Part shown: positions 1-12,248 of the stretch, in pieces
How the letters are laid out: every line of letters starts with the position of its first letter
Numbering within the stretch: the first letter of the stretch is position 1
Assembly: GCA_028023455.1 (NCBI GenBank)
Contig: JAQFVV010000018.1
Location: 5,605,800-5,669,799 of the forward strand
Reading direction: 5' to 3'
Length of the DNA: 64,000 nucleotides
Source: Epiperipatus broadwayi
Taxonomy: Eukaryota; Onychophora; Udeonychophora; Euonychophora; Peripatidae
The notes under the pieces: model-generated
Seen by the model: the letters and a program-made list of their open reading frames with translations, nothing else
Databases searched by the model: none
What the model was told of the DNA's origin: nothing
Program-made: the position numbers and the translations under genes

Positions 1-1145
1 TCATTACGTAATCTAATTGTTGCTGTTGCATTTTTATAAATATCCTTTAAAATATGACAATATCCTGGATCTATACCTTGATGATCCAATGCTTTAATCA
101 CTGAAGAAATGTTTATAGAATCAAATGCCTTTTCATAATCTACAAATCCAAAACATAATGACAACTCATATTCATTTGTCCTTTCTATAACTTCTCTCAA
201 TACTTGAATATGATCTACTGTACTAAAACCACTTTTAAATCCAGCTTGTTCTCTTGGTTGGTGAAAATCCAAGGTTCTCTGTAGACGAGTTGTAATTATC
301 TTGGTAAAAATTTTATATAAAACTGATAAAAGGCTGATAGGTCTGTAATTTCTAATATCTTCTTTATCACCTTTTTTAAATATTAATATTATTACTGCAT
401 TCTTCCAATCATCCGGTACATCTTTATCATTTAGACATTTGGTATATAACTTTGCTAATATTTTTTCTGTTTCTTCACCTGCTTCTTTTAATATATCAAT
501 TATAATTCCATCATTACCTGGAGCCTTTCCTTTTTCATACATTTAATTGCATTTCTCACTTCTTCATTTAAAATTCTGGGCAATTCGGAAGATGTAATAG
601 ATATAGGAGGTACTTGTTCTTTATTACTATATAATTCTTGATAAAAATCTTCTACCAATTTCATAATGTCATCCCTCTTTTTAGTAATAATTCCATCTTT
701 TTTCCTTATTGCAGATATAAATTTCCTACCAATACCAAAATGTTGTTTTACATTCTTAAGACTTTTATTTTCTTCTACAGCTTTTCTTGCTAGTTCACAG
801 TTATACTTTCTTATATCATTTTCAACTCTTTTCCGCACCATTTTACAAAATTCGAGATATTCAATTCTTTTTAATGCATCATTCTTGCATATCTTCATAT
901 TCCTTCTTTTCTTCATAAGTTCTCTAGTCTCAGTAGAAATTTTATTAGTCAATTGCTGCTTTTTTCTACCAGCTATCTTTGTTGCAGTTTTTAAAAGTGT
1001 ATCAGTTATTTTCATATTAATTTCATTCAAATCTGAATCATGTTCAAAATCTACTAATACTTGAAACCGATTTGTAAGTTCTAATTTAAATTCATTAGAA
1101 TGTTTCTGAAGATTAGGAATATCAACTGTAAATATAGTTTTTCTT
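1..1145 (-). mobile_element. RTE-like LINE, 5'-truncated, running off the window
   Basis: Read on the minus strand, this encodes the reverse-transcriptase part of an endonuclease/RT LINE. The part from 1,145 to about 540 carries the pre-RT helical region; one missing base in an A-run near 540 shifts the frame; the frame then stays open to the window edge. Visible motifs are GKAPGNDGI, NYRPISLLSV, EQAGFKSGFSTVDHI and FVDYEKAFDSIN, typical RT blocks. The endonuclease domain is absent, so the copy starts at about 1,145, as expected from incomplete target-primed reverse transcription. The two frames are otherwise little damaged, so this copy is fairly young. It is the same family as the copy at 61.1-62.4 kb. 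Confidence 0.9.
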
Positions 1146-2160
1146 AATAATTTTTTTTATATAGTTTTATTTATGAATGTAATTCAAAAGAAAAAATTTT
1201 AACAAAATAACTAATAATTCATATATCAAAAATGAATAAAAAAATTTAAAAAATTATGATGCTATTACAAATTGTTAATTCTCGCTGTAAATATAAATAC
1301 TTAAATTTATTTAGTGTTTGTTCTCAATATTATTACTATTATTTAATAAAATATATGACCATATATAAATTTTAACTTTTAACCTATATAGTACAGATTG
1401 AAATATTTTCAGGTCTTTCATTAATTCTTCTAAAAACATAAATGATTCATTTTTGAAAAGAGATTTTAATGTATATTATATTTTATAATAAATATATAAT
1501 TGTTTTATATGCATATCTTAAATGGTGTACTCATTTAATTGTTTACGTACATTAAAACACATGACAATAAAATTTAATACTTGCTTAAATCTAAAATCCA
1601 CTTTGCAATACTTAAAAAAAAATTAATTTTCTATTGTTTTCTTGAAGTTACCAGTGAATTAGACTGAATCATAGTTAATTCAATATTTTGTAAATTGATA
1701 AGATATGATTTGGATAGTTTTCATTTATATTAATAGTAAATTGATTTGGATATCTGAGAAATTGAATTAAAAATTCCATTTTTTTGACAGATTCTATAAA
1801 CTTTTAAACAAATTGTTCATTATTAAACTGTATAAATATTTTTGACTTTTCAAAAAGTTTTACTAAATTTTCAAAATATTTTAAAGTCTCAAATTCTAAA
1901 AAAAAAAAATAAGCAATTTTATTTTTAGATTAGAAAGTTATCTGACAATTATTCAAATTATTTTTGTGATTTTGTTAAAATAAATATATTTCGGTCAAGC
2001 AATTAATATATCTTCAGAATAATAATGCAAGATTTAACCATCAAATCTCTTTATAAATAAATAGAATATCATACTTTTTAAACTGAAATTTATTTAAATA
2101 TATCTGAGTATAACAATTATTATTTTATTATTTCTATATAATCAAATGAAGTATAAATTT
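1146..2160. other. AT-rich stretch without recognisable gene
   Basis: Only AT-rich, homopolymer-containing sequence is seen. No splice-bounded open segment and no transposon motif was found. Confidence 0.5.
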
Positions 2161-2164
2161 TACT

Positions 2165-2465
2165 GGAACTAAGGGAAGACATTTTCAATAATATCTACAG
2201 GCTGCCTTCCTAGTGGTTTATACATAGGTCCTATAAACAAAAGAATATTTGATAGTTGATTTGTTCTACAAATAGGTTTGTAAGTAATTGTCTTATTATA
2301 TGGTGATATGATTGTCATTTTCAAGACTTCACAAATCTTGAAGGTAATTTTAATCTATATTTCAAATAAAAGTTTTGGATTACCAGTTCAGTTTCAAAAA
2401 TCATCAAAAGCAATTTCATCAGGCTGCAGAATTCCTGTTCGATTCACAACCACTAAGATATTATT
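2165..2465 (-). pseudogene. Unidentified coding-like remnant
   Basis: On the minus strand a TATCTTAG acceptor-like site precedes an open stretch (VVNRTGILQPDEIAFDDF) ending in a stop. A one-base shift there continues into ETELVIQNFYLKYRLKLPSR. Further on, a segment after TTTGTTTATAG reads GPMYKPLGRQPVDIIENVFP and stops. These look more protein-like than the surroundings, but I do not recognise a family. They could be fragments of one decayed gene or mobile element, or chance. Confidence 0.2.
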
Positions 2466-2559
2466 ATATTTTAGATGAACTTATCCAGAATGAAGTGTAA
2501 TGATGGATTGGATAATATTTGAATAAAGTAAACTCAAATTATAGATACATAAAGATTTT

Positions 2560-2900
2560 ATTCTTTTATAAAATTAATCAATAGTTTTCTGTCCTATGGA
2601 CATGTCCAGAGAGCAGACACATCACAAATTCATCCATTTATCTATTCCATTCACTTAATTTCCCAGCCCTTCAAATTCAGACGTCTCTTCCTATCTCTTA
2701 TATCATCCAGCAGAAACAATCTTTTCCATCCTTTCTTTTTGTTTCCAATCACCATTCCTTTCAAAATATCTTCATTAACTATTCTTTCTTCTTAATATAT
2801 GTTCAATCTAGTTGTTTTTCTATTTTTAATTTCCTCAATCAATCTTCTTTTTTCATTTACTCTTTTCTTGTATACAATATATCTTTATTGCCACTGCTAT
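2560..2900 (-). mobile_element. LINE 3' coding tail
   Basis: The minus strand reads EERIVNEDILKGMVIGNKKK then GWKRLFLLDDIRDRKRR and a stop. This is the basic Gly/Arg/Lys-rich C-terminus, followed by LDDI, typical of endonuclease-RT LINEs (the usual pattern is a GKRxRGRxRxxxLDDI tail). One in-frame stop lies upstream. Only the 3' coding end remains. Confidence 0.6.
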
Positions 2901-3030
2901 GATATCAAAAATTACAATGTGCCTCTAAACTCAATTATTAATTAACTTTTATTAAAGAATCGAATTATTTTCTCAAAGGAAGCACTGTAAAACTTTAATA
3001 GATTTTAGAGATCTTATCACTTGGACAAAT

Positions 3031-3171
3031 ACTTTAATAAATAATTATATAATTGTAATTGAAACAGAAGTAACTACCTCCCACTAAAATATGTAATATC
3101 AACAACTACAAAAGTGGTAGTTAGTTACTTCCGTTTCAATTACACACATTTAAAGTTATAATTATTTATTA
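3031..3171. repeat. Short inverted repeat around GAAAC(A/G)GAAGTAACTA
   Basis: Arms at about 3,031-3,076 and 3,115-3,171 pair around TAATTGAAACAGAAGTAACT and its inverted copy. Arm length is roughly 45-55 bp with gaps, and the loop is about 40 bp. It is probably a small foldback element. No target duplication was identified. Confidence 0.5.
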
Positions 3172-3190
3172 GTATATAATTATTCAAACG

Positions 3191-3717
3191 GAAGTCAATC
3201 TTCAATAATGCACTATTTCTTAAATATAAATTTCACACACTCGCCTGCCAATAAGAGTTTAAAAAACTTAGGTGAATCACTTAAGTTTAGAGTGTACATT
3301 CTATATACACCAACTCTTACAGATCATGCTTAAATCAGGGCTTGAATCTATTGTGTGCCTGATGTTATAATCAAATATTCAATTGTACAAATCTATTTAA
3401 ACCATCGCAGGAGAAAGACAGTGTCTCATTTTTAACCACCTACAATTAGACAAACATGACTTATAAATGTAAATCTATTATTATAAAGCGCTGAAAACTT
3501 TGAAATTATTCCACAGAAATCAATCTCCGATAATGCGCTATTTCTTAAATATAAATTTCCATGCACTCGCCGCTGGTAAGAGTTTAAAAAACTTAAGTGA
3601 ATCACTTAAGTTTACAGCATACATTCTATATACACCAACTCTTACAGACCATGCTTAAATCAGGGCTTGAATCTATTGTCTGCCTGATGTTATAATCAAA
3701 TATTCAATTGTACAAAT
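3191..3717. repeat. Two direct copies of a 200-bp unit
   Basis: The unit at 3,191-3,392 is repeated at 3,516-3,717 with only scattered differences. Shared anchors include TAAGAGTTTAAAAAACTTA, CTATATACACCAACTCTTAC and CAGGGCTTGAATCTATTG. The copies are separated by about 120 bp. The unit encodes nothing recognisable. Confidence 0.75.
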
Positions 3718-3719
3718 TG

Positions 3720-4815
3720 TATATAAGTAATTATATCTGATATGACTTTATCAGCTTTTCCCTAAGTAATTTTTTTTTTAATCTGTAAAGTTATCTTATA
3801 CCCAGATTTAAAAGATAATTTACATGTGGTTTTATTAAATAGAAAATATAAAGATAACCAAAGTTATAAATAATTATTTATTATTTCCTGGTCTAAGATA
3901 CTAATTTCCATAATAATGAAAAGATTAAAAAAAAATGTTGACATCACTTTCTATTATAAAATTTATTTCCAATTTAATACATAATATTATTCAGCAAAAA
4001 GTTATTTGATTCACTTATTATTTGAATTAACAAAGCTTTCTTGTTTCATTTGATCAAAATCTAAAGGCAATAGTTTATTGTATATTCAATCATCATATTA
4101 ATGGAAAGAAAATATTGTAACTATCAATATTGATTTTCAAAGATACATATGAAAATCTATTGTTGTCCTAAAGCCCAGATAAGCTAGAGTTAGATTGCAT
4201 CAATTCTTAAATAAAAGCTCGTTTGTTAAAATAAAAAATATATTAAATAGATGCATCTGCCTTTTTTTTTATTTAAAATATATTTTTGGTAATATTAGGA
4301 CACAAATCTAATTGTATAGTTATTAGATTCTGTAAATTTCAAATAGGCTCATTAGAATATCTGAAATAAAAATTGTATTTTTTATATACATATTAAGTTT
4401 TCAAAATTTTGCCTTTGTATTTTTCCATCTTTTTATTTTTTTTTATCATTTTGTATTGTTTCTAATTTTCTGCTTGTTCAGCATCTTGAAAATGTTGTTG
4501 TTTTTTTTCCTGCGAGTTTGATTCCTATTGCTACAATATTATCTGAATATAAATAACTGATTTGTTTTTAAGTTGCCCCCCCCCCCCATACAATTTTTTT
4601 GTAATTTTGTTTTCTGCTGATATAATAAAATCTTCCCTACATAAAGACATTCTAAATTAATAATTATCATATATAATTTTAAAAGTCTTATATAAAATAA
4701 AATAATTAACAAAACTCTAATGACCTTTGTTTTAAAGGTTTACAGCTTCTATTGTAAGTTGTAGTTAAAATTACATTATTAAATCTAATTATTAAAATAA
4801 ATGACTAAATTGATT
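3720..4815. other. AT-rich stretch without recognisable gene
   Basis: It contains a C12 run at 4,576-4,587 and T-rich tracts. No coding or transposon motif was recognised. Confidence 0.45.
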
Positions 4816-4919
4816 TTACATTTGTTTATAAGAGGAAAGTAATTCATCACCAATTTCATTATTTATCAAAAAATTGCTATATTCAAGAGGAAAATTATTT
4901 TCTTCATCCTTTCTAAATG
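4816..4919 (-). CDS. Candidate alternative last exon of the CEP70-like gene
   Basis: After the AG at 4920-4921 there is an open segment reading FRKDEENNFPLEYSNFLINN followed by 13 residues and a TAA stop. The preceding exon would have to leave one base. The Glu-Glu-x-x-Phe-Pro stretch loosely recalls the extreme C-terminus of CEP70, but I found no connecting exons for the missing middle part. It could be a real last exon joined through undetected or diverged exons, or chance. It is offered as an alternative to the stop in exon G. Confidence 0.22.
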
Positions 4920-6155
4920 CTGGAGTTCATAAAAAAATAATAAAATATATAAGTATTCTTGCTGGTAATGATCCAGGATTATGGCTAGTTAATAGTAATA
5001 TTACAGAATCATCCCTAATTTTGTTTTCAATCTAAATCTTTGATTTCAGAAAGAGATTGCAGAAGCAGATTGTAGAAATAATGCAAATTAGAAATCAATG
5101 ACAAAAAGCTCAGTTAAAACAATCATAATATATATTAAGGAAATATATAGATAAAATCTAAATATATATATGTTTTAGAGAATTCACTTGTTCAAAAAAA
5201 AATTTTAAAAAGTCATAAAGTTTTAAAACTTGAATAATTATCTCACAGATGAGGTTATCATATCAGTTAATTAAAATAGACTACAAAAGAAGTGAAAAAA
5301 AAAAAAATCATTTGCAAAGTTAAATAACTAAAAGCATATATGATAGCAGGTGCTCAATGTCAACAGCTCTTATTCTAATTCATGTCTGCAAACATCAAGA
5401 GTGTCAGTCTGTATATTGTGTTAGTTAACTCTTGTAATCATTTATAATCACAATAAACCATGTTTTGTATATATGTGTAGGCTCTGATACATTACAGAGG
5501 TTAAATACACAAAACTACACTAAAATTATGTTACTACTCTAAAACAAAATGAAATTAAACCTAAATTACATTTTCAAAATAAACTTATACTCTCACATTT
5601 AACAACTAATTTTTAGTAATTTTTTTTAATTTAAATAAAAATTTGAGTTGAAGTATCTTTTCTAAAATTGAGTTTGCCAATATATTGTTTTTAAAGTAAG
5701 AATTGAAAATAAACTATTTGAGAATACAAAATGAAACAATAATCCTGAATGATGGGTCCAACCTACTTCTAAAATAACTAATAATAAGAGAGCATTCCAT
5801 GATTCAGTCAATCCTCAACAATCCAGTCCAAATTATTAATATTTGGTTCTTATACATAGTCTATAACAGTAAACAGATGCTTCTTCACTAGAAACATAAA
5901 TTTAAAATAACAATCTTGAAACAGGATAATCTCTTTATCTCACTTCTAAAAAGTCATGATGTAATTAATAGTATTTCATTTATTACCATTCTATAGATAT
6001 GGTTTTTTTCTCCTTCAGAATATCCATGGTATCACTATTCATTTCTTTATAAAATATTTATATTTTGAGTAACTGATTAATTTTCTTTAGTACAAAATAA
6101 TCTATCCAGGAGAAATATTTTTTGATTAATCAAAAAATAATTTGTAAACAATAAT
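4920..6155. other. Stretch downstream of exon G, without recognisable gene
   Basis: If exon G is the last exon, this is 3' UTR and downstream flank. Several minus-strand AATAAA hexamers are present (for example near 5,975), but A/T richness makes them uninformative. A plus-strand acceptor-like TTTGATTTCAG at about 5,048 has no matching donor. Confidence 0.35.
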
Positions 6156-6377
6156 TTAAAGTATTTCTGGAATGCCATATTGAGTATCTGTACATAAAAA
6201 TAAGTATTTAGAGCTAAATGTAAAAAGAACAGCATTAATAAAAGCAGGTGCTATATGTTTGTATTTTGTATTCTTAGTTATTAATTCATTTGATCCTTGA
6301 TATAATTGTTTTTCAACGCTTTTAAATATCTGATAATTGACCAAATAGCATTTAATGAGTAATTTCCAGATATCAAG
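6156..6377 (-). CDS. CEP70: CEP70-like gene, predicted exon G with stop codon
   Basis: If the acceptor is the AG at 6378-6379 (TTTTTTATGAG), this segment is open in phase 0 for 73 codons, as exon F requires, and ends in TAA at 6156-6158. Its first part, LDIWKLLIKCYLVNYQIFKS followed by VEKQLYQ, can be aligned to the Trp-containing helical region that follows the CEP70 coiled coil. The last 35 or so residues do not look like the family and may be read-through into an intron. A weak GTACAG donor inside would end the exon earlier and lead to the candidate exon at 4.8-4.9 kb. The acceptor is weaker than the others. Confidence 0.45.
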   Translation of the reverse strand, partial: LDIWKLLIKCYLVNYQIFKSVEKQLYQGSNELITKNTKYKHIAPAFINAVLFTFSSKYLFLCTDTQYGIPEIL

Positions 6378-6878
6378 CTCATAAAAAATAATAACTCAAG
6401 ATAATAAATAAAATAATGAAAATTAGTAGGTGCAGAAAGGCTTACAATGAATTAAAACTAAAAAGTGAGCACTCATGATCGACTATATAATTTTTCATTC
6501 ACTTGTCATTAGCTAACTATTAGTTAAATTAATTGATTAGATTTCTATTAAAAAGATTTCTTTTCTATCAAACTCAATTTAAGTCAAAAATTATTTTCAT
6601 TAAAAAAAAATTTTTTTTTCCACTCTCCATTTAAATGGTTATATTATTAATCACTAATTTTTTATTTAATATTACTAATTAAAGATATTCCTATAATGCA
6701 AAATATTGTGAATCTGAAATCATGTGTTTACCTCTTCTAATTAATATATTTAAATTTTTAAAAAAAAGCATTTATATCATGAAAGTAATTACAACAATAA
6801 ATATATTTATTCCTTACTCATAATTTTTAAGAAAATAAAAAAACATAAATGAATTTAATTATTTCAACTGTTAGATAC

Positions 6879-6981
6879 CTTTATTAACTGATGAGATGCT
6901 GTGAGAGAAAGATTTGAAATATCTTCTACTTTTAAATTGTGTAAAAGACTAATATATTCAGTGTCCCTTACTACCATATGA
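6879..6981 (-). CDS. CEP70: CEP70-like gene, predicted exon F
   Basis: A 103-nt exon with acceptor TTTTTTTATAG and donor AAG|GTATCT. The single leading base completes an Asn codon from exon E and the exon ends in phase 0. It reads HMVVRDTEYISLLHNLKVED and then ISNLSLTASHQLIK. A D-x-x-Y-x-x-L segment shortly after the coiled coil is also placed there in CEP70 (from memory). The exon lies in simple AT-rich sequence with no repeat overlap. Confidence 0.62.
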
Positions 6982-7844
6982 CTATAAAAAAATAAAAATA
7001 ATTAAAACAAAAAGATTTTTAAAAAAAAATAGTCATAAAAAAGCAATTATTAAAAATATTTATTTTAAACTTAGCTCTCTTATATGACTGCAGCTAAAAA
7101 GGTAACAATTTAATAATTATAAGATACAGTTTTAAAACAGTCACAGTAATAATAAGAATGATATCACCCATACCAAATAAACTTTGTTATCACATAATAA
7201 AAGACTATTGAGATATATTACAATTGTAAACAATAAAAATATTTTCTATTTCATATTGACATAATATTATCAATTCATACTATAAATGTTTTGGGCTTAA
7301 TGGCTAATTTTTTTAAAGTAACTAAAAAATATATAGTGTTTCCAAATCATATATTTGATACTATCTAAATATCTGTACATATAAGCTTGAAATATTTAAA
7401 AAAATTTGATACTTTATTTTTATATATAAATACTTAAATTTACATATTTTAAATTGTTTAAAAAATTATTACTTTTAACCATACATATACATATTCACAC
7501 TAGATGATGTGCCCACTCTCAAGTAGGCAGTTTTATATTATGAGCTAAGTTTTAGTAAGTACATAGTTCAACTAGTTGGCTATATAGCTGCATTAAAAAT
7601 AATTAGATACCTGGCAGCATGTTCCTCAAATTTAAGTATAAAATTATTTAAGTAATGGGGAAAATATTTAATTTTCCCATGCATATTTTTTAACAATGGG
7701 TCTTCATTTAAACTAAATATTTTTAAGTTCCAAACTCAAACATTAAATTTGTTAAATAATAATATAATTTTAATATGGGAATATTTTAATAGTTATAAAT
7801 GATTGTAGAAGAGAGAGAAAACTATAAAAAAAAATATAAACAAG

Positions 7845-7880
7845 TTTTTTTTTTTCTCTCTCTCTCTCTCTCTCTCTCTT
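7845..7880 (+). repeat. T-run followed by (CT)n microsatellite
   Basis: A run of T is followed by about twelve CT dinucleotides. It is simple sequence in an intron. Confidence 0.95.
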
Positions 7881-8529
7881 CAGTAGTTATAATTAATTAG
7901 TAGTTTTAATTTAAACCTCATACTTTAGCTTATCAAATGTTTTGCAAAACAAACAATATAGTGGATAACTTCATTATCCATCATCATATTGAAATGCAGA
8001 TAACAACTCTGATAAAATATAGAACTTTCAAATGATTAATGTCTAAATCAAACAGATTAAATCTGTGAAACAATTATCCAATATTTTTATAGTAATATTC
8101 CCTATTTCACTTAGATATATTTTCTTAATAATTAGATCAATTGCATTGGAAAAAATACTGAATGTTATTAGAATTCTTTGAAAAAATTGTTTGTAAACTT
8201 CTTCATACTAGGCTGTCAAAATATTCAGGAGCCTACTAATCTAACAGATATATTTGTAAATAATGCTGTGTCCTCAACTAAGACTGGGTGACCAGCGAAC
8301 AAATACACATAAAAGAACTCAACAAAATAATAGTAATGTTTTAGGCAATAGTAATTTATATACAAATTTGGAAGAAAAATAAATAACTACTCTACTGATC
8401 TTTAATGCAAGTATACAGTTTGAAATTGATACAACTTAAGTCCTAGGTTAATTATTTGCCAGCAAATACTATTTACACAATTAAGGAAAAGCTATTAGTC
8501 ACTTTACCTTCATTATTGTCTATAGGCCT

Positions 8530-8810
8530 TAATATACGACGTTTGACGAGCCTCTTGAGGCGTTTCAAAATAATAATAAGATCGGGGCAGTCTGTTTAGA
8601 ACACTAATCGGCTTAGTGACCTTCAGGAGCCGAGATCCTGGGAAAACAAATCCTTTGATGATGATCTACTGCTCATTGACTCGCAGATGCACTACTAATA
8701 GCAGCAACCACAGAAAAAACAATCAGTCCTTTTTGTCTAGCTTTTTATATCATCTTCTCCTTTGTTTCTCTTATCTTTTCTGGAGTAAATTCTTAGGGTT
8801 TAATTAGTTT
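8530..8810. other. Unexplained GC-richer, CpG-containing segment
   Basis: The stretch from about TACGACGTTTGACGAGCC to the TCAGTCC tract is richer in G+C and CpG than its surroundings and contains the near-palindrome GAGCCTCTTGAGGC. A 63-codon frame begins at 8,616 but resembles nothing I know. It may be the remains of a young insertion or a regulatory segment. Confidence 0.3.
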
Positions 8811-9514
8811 GAATTATTAGTTTGTTATTATACAAATAATTCCTTATCTTTAATTACACAGTTCATTATTTTCTTAGGAATTTATTTATATATCTTCAAA
8901 TTCTTATAATTAATTAAAATTTATGAATTCCTTTCCTTATAAGGTGATTTGTAAGCTCGGTTTTATTAATCAATATATATATACATCCATATTTGTTCAA
9001 ACTCCGTTTAATTGCAAAACGTTTCTTTTCAATGATTTATTATTTAAAATTAAAGATTAAATATTCTTTAATATTTTACAGATAATTTTTAATATTTCCC
9101 AACTTAGTGTTTAAAAAACAAATTTAAAAACTGCTCTGATCTAATATTCTGATTAACACATAATTCAAAAGATGACTAAGACTGCAATTTTATATAGAGA
9201 CATGACAGATTTTTAAAAAAATAACAGATAGCTCAAGTGTGTGTTTTGAATAAAGTTGAATTAAGCATATATAATAATGGCTAGATGACAAATAAATATA
9301 TACAAAAATGGAAATAATATATTTTCTGTGTATAATATTTTCTGTGTATAATATAATGATATTTAAATATATATATATAATATAATGATATTTTTTTATT
9401 GTTTTTGTGTTAATTAAGCACACATACAAGTATATATATTTCTAGTCATATCTATCTATTTTATTATACATTTTTTCTAAGGTAATAAATAACTGCTGGT
9501 AAGATTTTAATCAA

Positions 9515-9710
9515 TGACCATAATGCCATCTGTGTAATAAGAATGATCTATTATAAATATTACTTTTGCCCAGACTAATATTCATCAAATATTTATACTT
9601 ACTTTTTTTTATCAAATTTGCTGGTAAAATAACTATATATATATATATATGTATAAACTCTTACTTGATAAATTATGAATAAATCAAAATAATAGACAGC
9701 ATTATGGTCA
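9515..9710. repeat. Small MITE-like element with 12-bp terminal inverted repeats
   Basis: TGACCATAATGC at 9,515-9,526 is perfectly inverted as GCATTATGGTCA at 9,699-9,710. The inner flanks also pair loosely. The total of 196 bp and AT-rich interior fit a miniature inverted-repeat element. Confidence 0.55.
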
Positions 9711-9874
9711 TATAATTTACTGAAAAATAACTATAAGAAATGAAATATATATATGCAAACACATTTATTCAGTCATCCATAGATGCTACTATAATAAAAT
9801 TTTGAAGAGAAGTAAATAAATAGTCAAAATAAGAGTCATAGATTACATTGACCCTATTCTCTTAAGCTTGTAAG

Positions 9875-10434
9875 TTATAAACAATAAGGATTGCCAATTC
9901 CTCAACAAGCTTTATGATAAATGCTTAGCCAGAGCCAGCAATTAAAATATCGCTGTCAGAAATCCTCCCCAAACCCCTGACCATGGTTTCATGCTTTGGC
10001 ATTCCTCAGAAAGGTGCCAGAGTAGGTTCAGACACTAGAACTAAAAATACCAACCCAAAGTCAAGCACTTATCTAAAAGTTATCTATTGAGTCGAAAATC
10101 TGAAATTTTCAGACACCTACATGTCTTCAAACCCAGTTATTCAGCCCCATATAGCTATTTGAGTTGGATAGCTGGGTTTGAAAACATGTAGGGGTCTGAA
10201 AATTTCAGATTTTCCACTCAATAGTTAATTTTTAGAAAAGTGCTTGGCTTTTGGGCTGGTATTTTTAGATCTAGTGTCTGAACCTACTCTGGCACCTCTC
10301 TGATAAGTGCCAAAGCAAGAAACCATGGTCAGGGGTTTGGGGAAGGTTCCTGACAGAGATATTTTAAATGCTGGCTCTGGCTAAGCATTTATCATAAAGT
10401 TTGTTGAGGAATTGGCAATCCTCATTGTTTATAA
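9875..10434. repeat. 560-bp foldback element with 270-bp arms
   Basis: The two halves are imperfect inverted copies: TTATAAACAATAAGGATTGC at the left end matches the reverse complement of the right end, and matching continues to a centre near 10,155. Arm identity is high but not perfect, with scattered single-base changes. Base composition is clearly richer in G+C than the flanks. Transcripts would form a long hairpin. No obvious target duplication was seen. Confidence 0.85.
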
Positions 10435-10883
10435 GGAAATAAATAGTTTAAAAAATTATAAGTATTACTTTATTCTGTTATTATTGCTTTTAACTTTTAA
10501 TTTGCTAAATCTATACTGATTTTTTTTTCTTTAATTTTTTTTTATTTTCAAAAAAAAAATAGATCATTAGTGGTATATGATTTTCCATAGCACAGCCCAT
10601 AGAAAATAATTGCATACTTTTTCAATCAATAATTATAGAAATCTACTTTTGAATCAAGTTTTGATTTCTAAAATAATTTTTAAGACCAAAAAATAATTTT
10701 GGTCTTAGTAATTAATAATATAACATTTCCTACCATCTTCAAATTTTCTTCAAAACATATTACAGTATAGTTTGAAATATTCACCTTTTTATTTTAATAC
10801 TTTATTTCTTCAACCATTTTTATAATTACAATTTGTCTTGTGGTGATTTAAAATATCATTAATGTAATATTTAAATAGCTTAC

Positions 10884-10961
10884 TTCTTTTTGCTGTGAGC
10901 CAATAATTTCTCTAATTTTTTAATTTTATTTTGAGCTTTTCGGAAAACTTGAATGTCTGGT
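10884..10961 (-). CDS. CEP70: CEP70-like gene, predicted exon E (coiled coil)
   Basis: A 78-nt exon with acceptor ATTTTTTTAG and donor GAA|GTAAGC. One base in, two bases out. It encodes PDIQVFRKAQNKIKKLEKLL and then AHSKK. The pattern R-P-x(6)-Q/R-x(n)-KKLEKxL matches the coiled coil of vertebrate CEP70, and the exon follows exon D in frame. A generic coiled-coil protein cannot be excluded without a search, but the RP plus KKLEK arrangement is fairly specific. Confidence 0.7.
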
Positions 10962-12226
10962 CTAAAAAAATATATATATAAATATTTAGAGGCATAGATA
11001 AAAAACAGTGAGATATTTAAATATAAATGAAAATAAATTTTTATTTTAATTCACTTAGTAATATATTTAATTTCATATTTTGAAAAATAAAAGATGGTTT
11101 AATTTAGCATAGAATCTAAAGTTATATTTCACCAATAATTTGAATAAATTTTGTTAAATATATCGCATTTAAAAGAGAGCAATATTTGATTAAATGGAAC
11201 AAACTGAGTAATTAGTTGAGCTTTTCACAGTTATCACTCCATTAAGAAATAGACTCAAGTGAGATGATTTGGAAATGAATATTACAATTTCTTATAAAAA
11301 TAATGATATGATTAAAAATTGCTTTATTAAAAAATATATCACACTGCAATAATATGCATTGGATCAGTATTTTTAGAAGACAGACAACACATTTATATGC
11401 CATTCATTAAAGACTGTCTCCACATTTAGCATATAAACAAAACATAACAATAAACAACACTATTTTATTCATTTGATTATATTTCAGAGAAAATGCAGAT
11501 TAAAGTAAAAAATTAATGTTAAGTGATGGTAGGGGGGGGGTGTAATTACTTCACAGAATGACAAAATACTTGTGTCCTGAAAGATAGAAAGGTTCTAATC
11601 TTTATAAAATAAGAACATATAATTTAAAATCAATCACGTGCACTCCCATTCTTTATGTACTTTCGAACAAAATGAAAGAAAACTAACCCCTCACTACAAG
11701 AAATCTTTTGTCTGTTTGTTTAAATTGCACAGCCATGATAACTGAGATTTCCCATCCAAATTTCATGCCTATGGAATATGGATGGTTCTAAAGAATAACT
11801 TATTGATCTTAAGTATATGAAGTGTCTAAAAACTGCTACAGTAAGGATGAAGATACAATGAGAATATGAAGGCAGATGGAAGATTTGGCAAAGATTAAAT
11901 TACTAAAGATAACAGCTTTATTAAAAACATCAGTTTAAAGTTGAAATAAATGATATTAATGGTGATGATGGAGCATTTGAAAGATCATAAATGAAGCATC
12001 AGATAACAATGAAATCTAATATTATAAAAATATGTCAAGAAAATCAAAGAAATAACTCTTTTAAGCTTCATATGAAATGTGGGCAAATATATTTTAAGTA
12101 AAAATAAAAACTTCAATCTTTTAAAATATAGTGTAGGCAAAAAATAATATATATTCTCTTAATTATCAGAATGATAATATATCCAGAATAACTAGAGCAA
12201 ACCAAGTATTATTTAAAAAAAAAAAA

Positions 12227-12248
12227 GTGATGATATATATATCATCAC
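12227..12248. repeat. Perfect 22-bp palindrome
   Basis: GTGATGATATA is followed directly by its exact reverse complement TATATCATCAC. It follows an A-run. Confidence 0.9.

Larger units (their letters stand above)
6982..10883 (-). other. Intron E-F of the CEP70-like gene
   Basis: A 3.9-kb intron. It holds a polypyrimidine/(CT)n tract near 7,845-7,880, an unexplained CG-containing segment at 8,530-8,810 and two foldback repeats at 9.5-10.4 kb. A small hairpin (AAGACCAAAA...TTTTGGTCTT) lies at 10,682-10,706. Confidence 0.5.

Noticed and set aside
666-1064. 132-codon plus-strand hydrophobic frame
   Set aside because: Antisense shadow of the LINE coding region on the minus strand.
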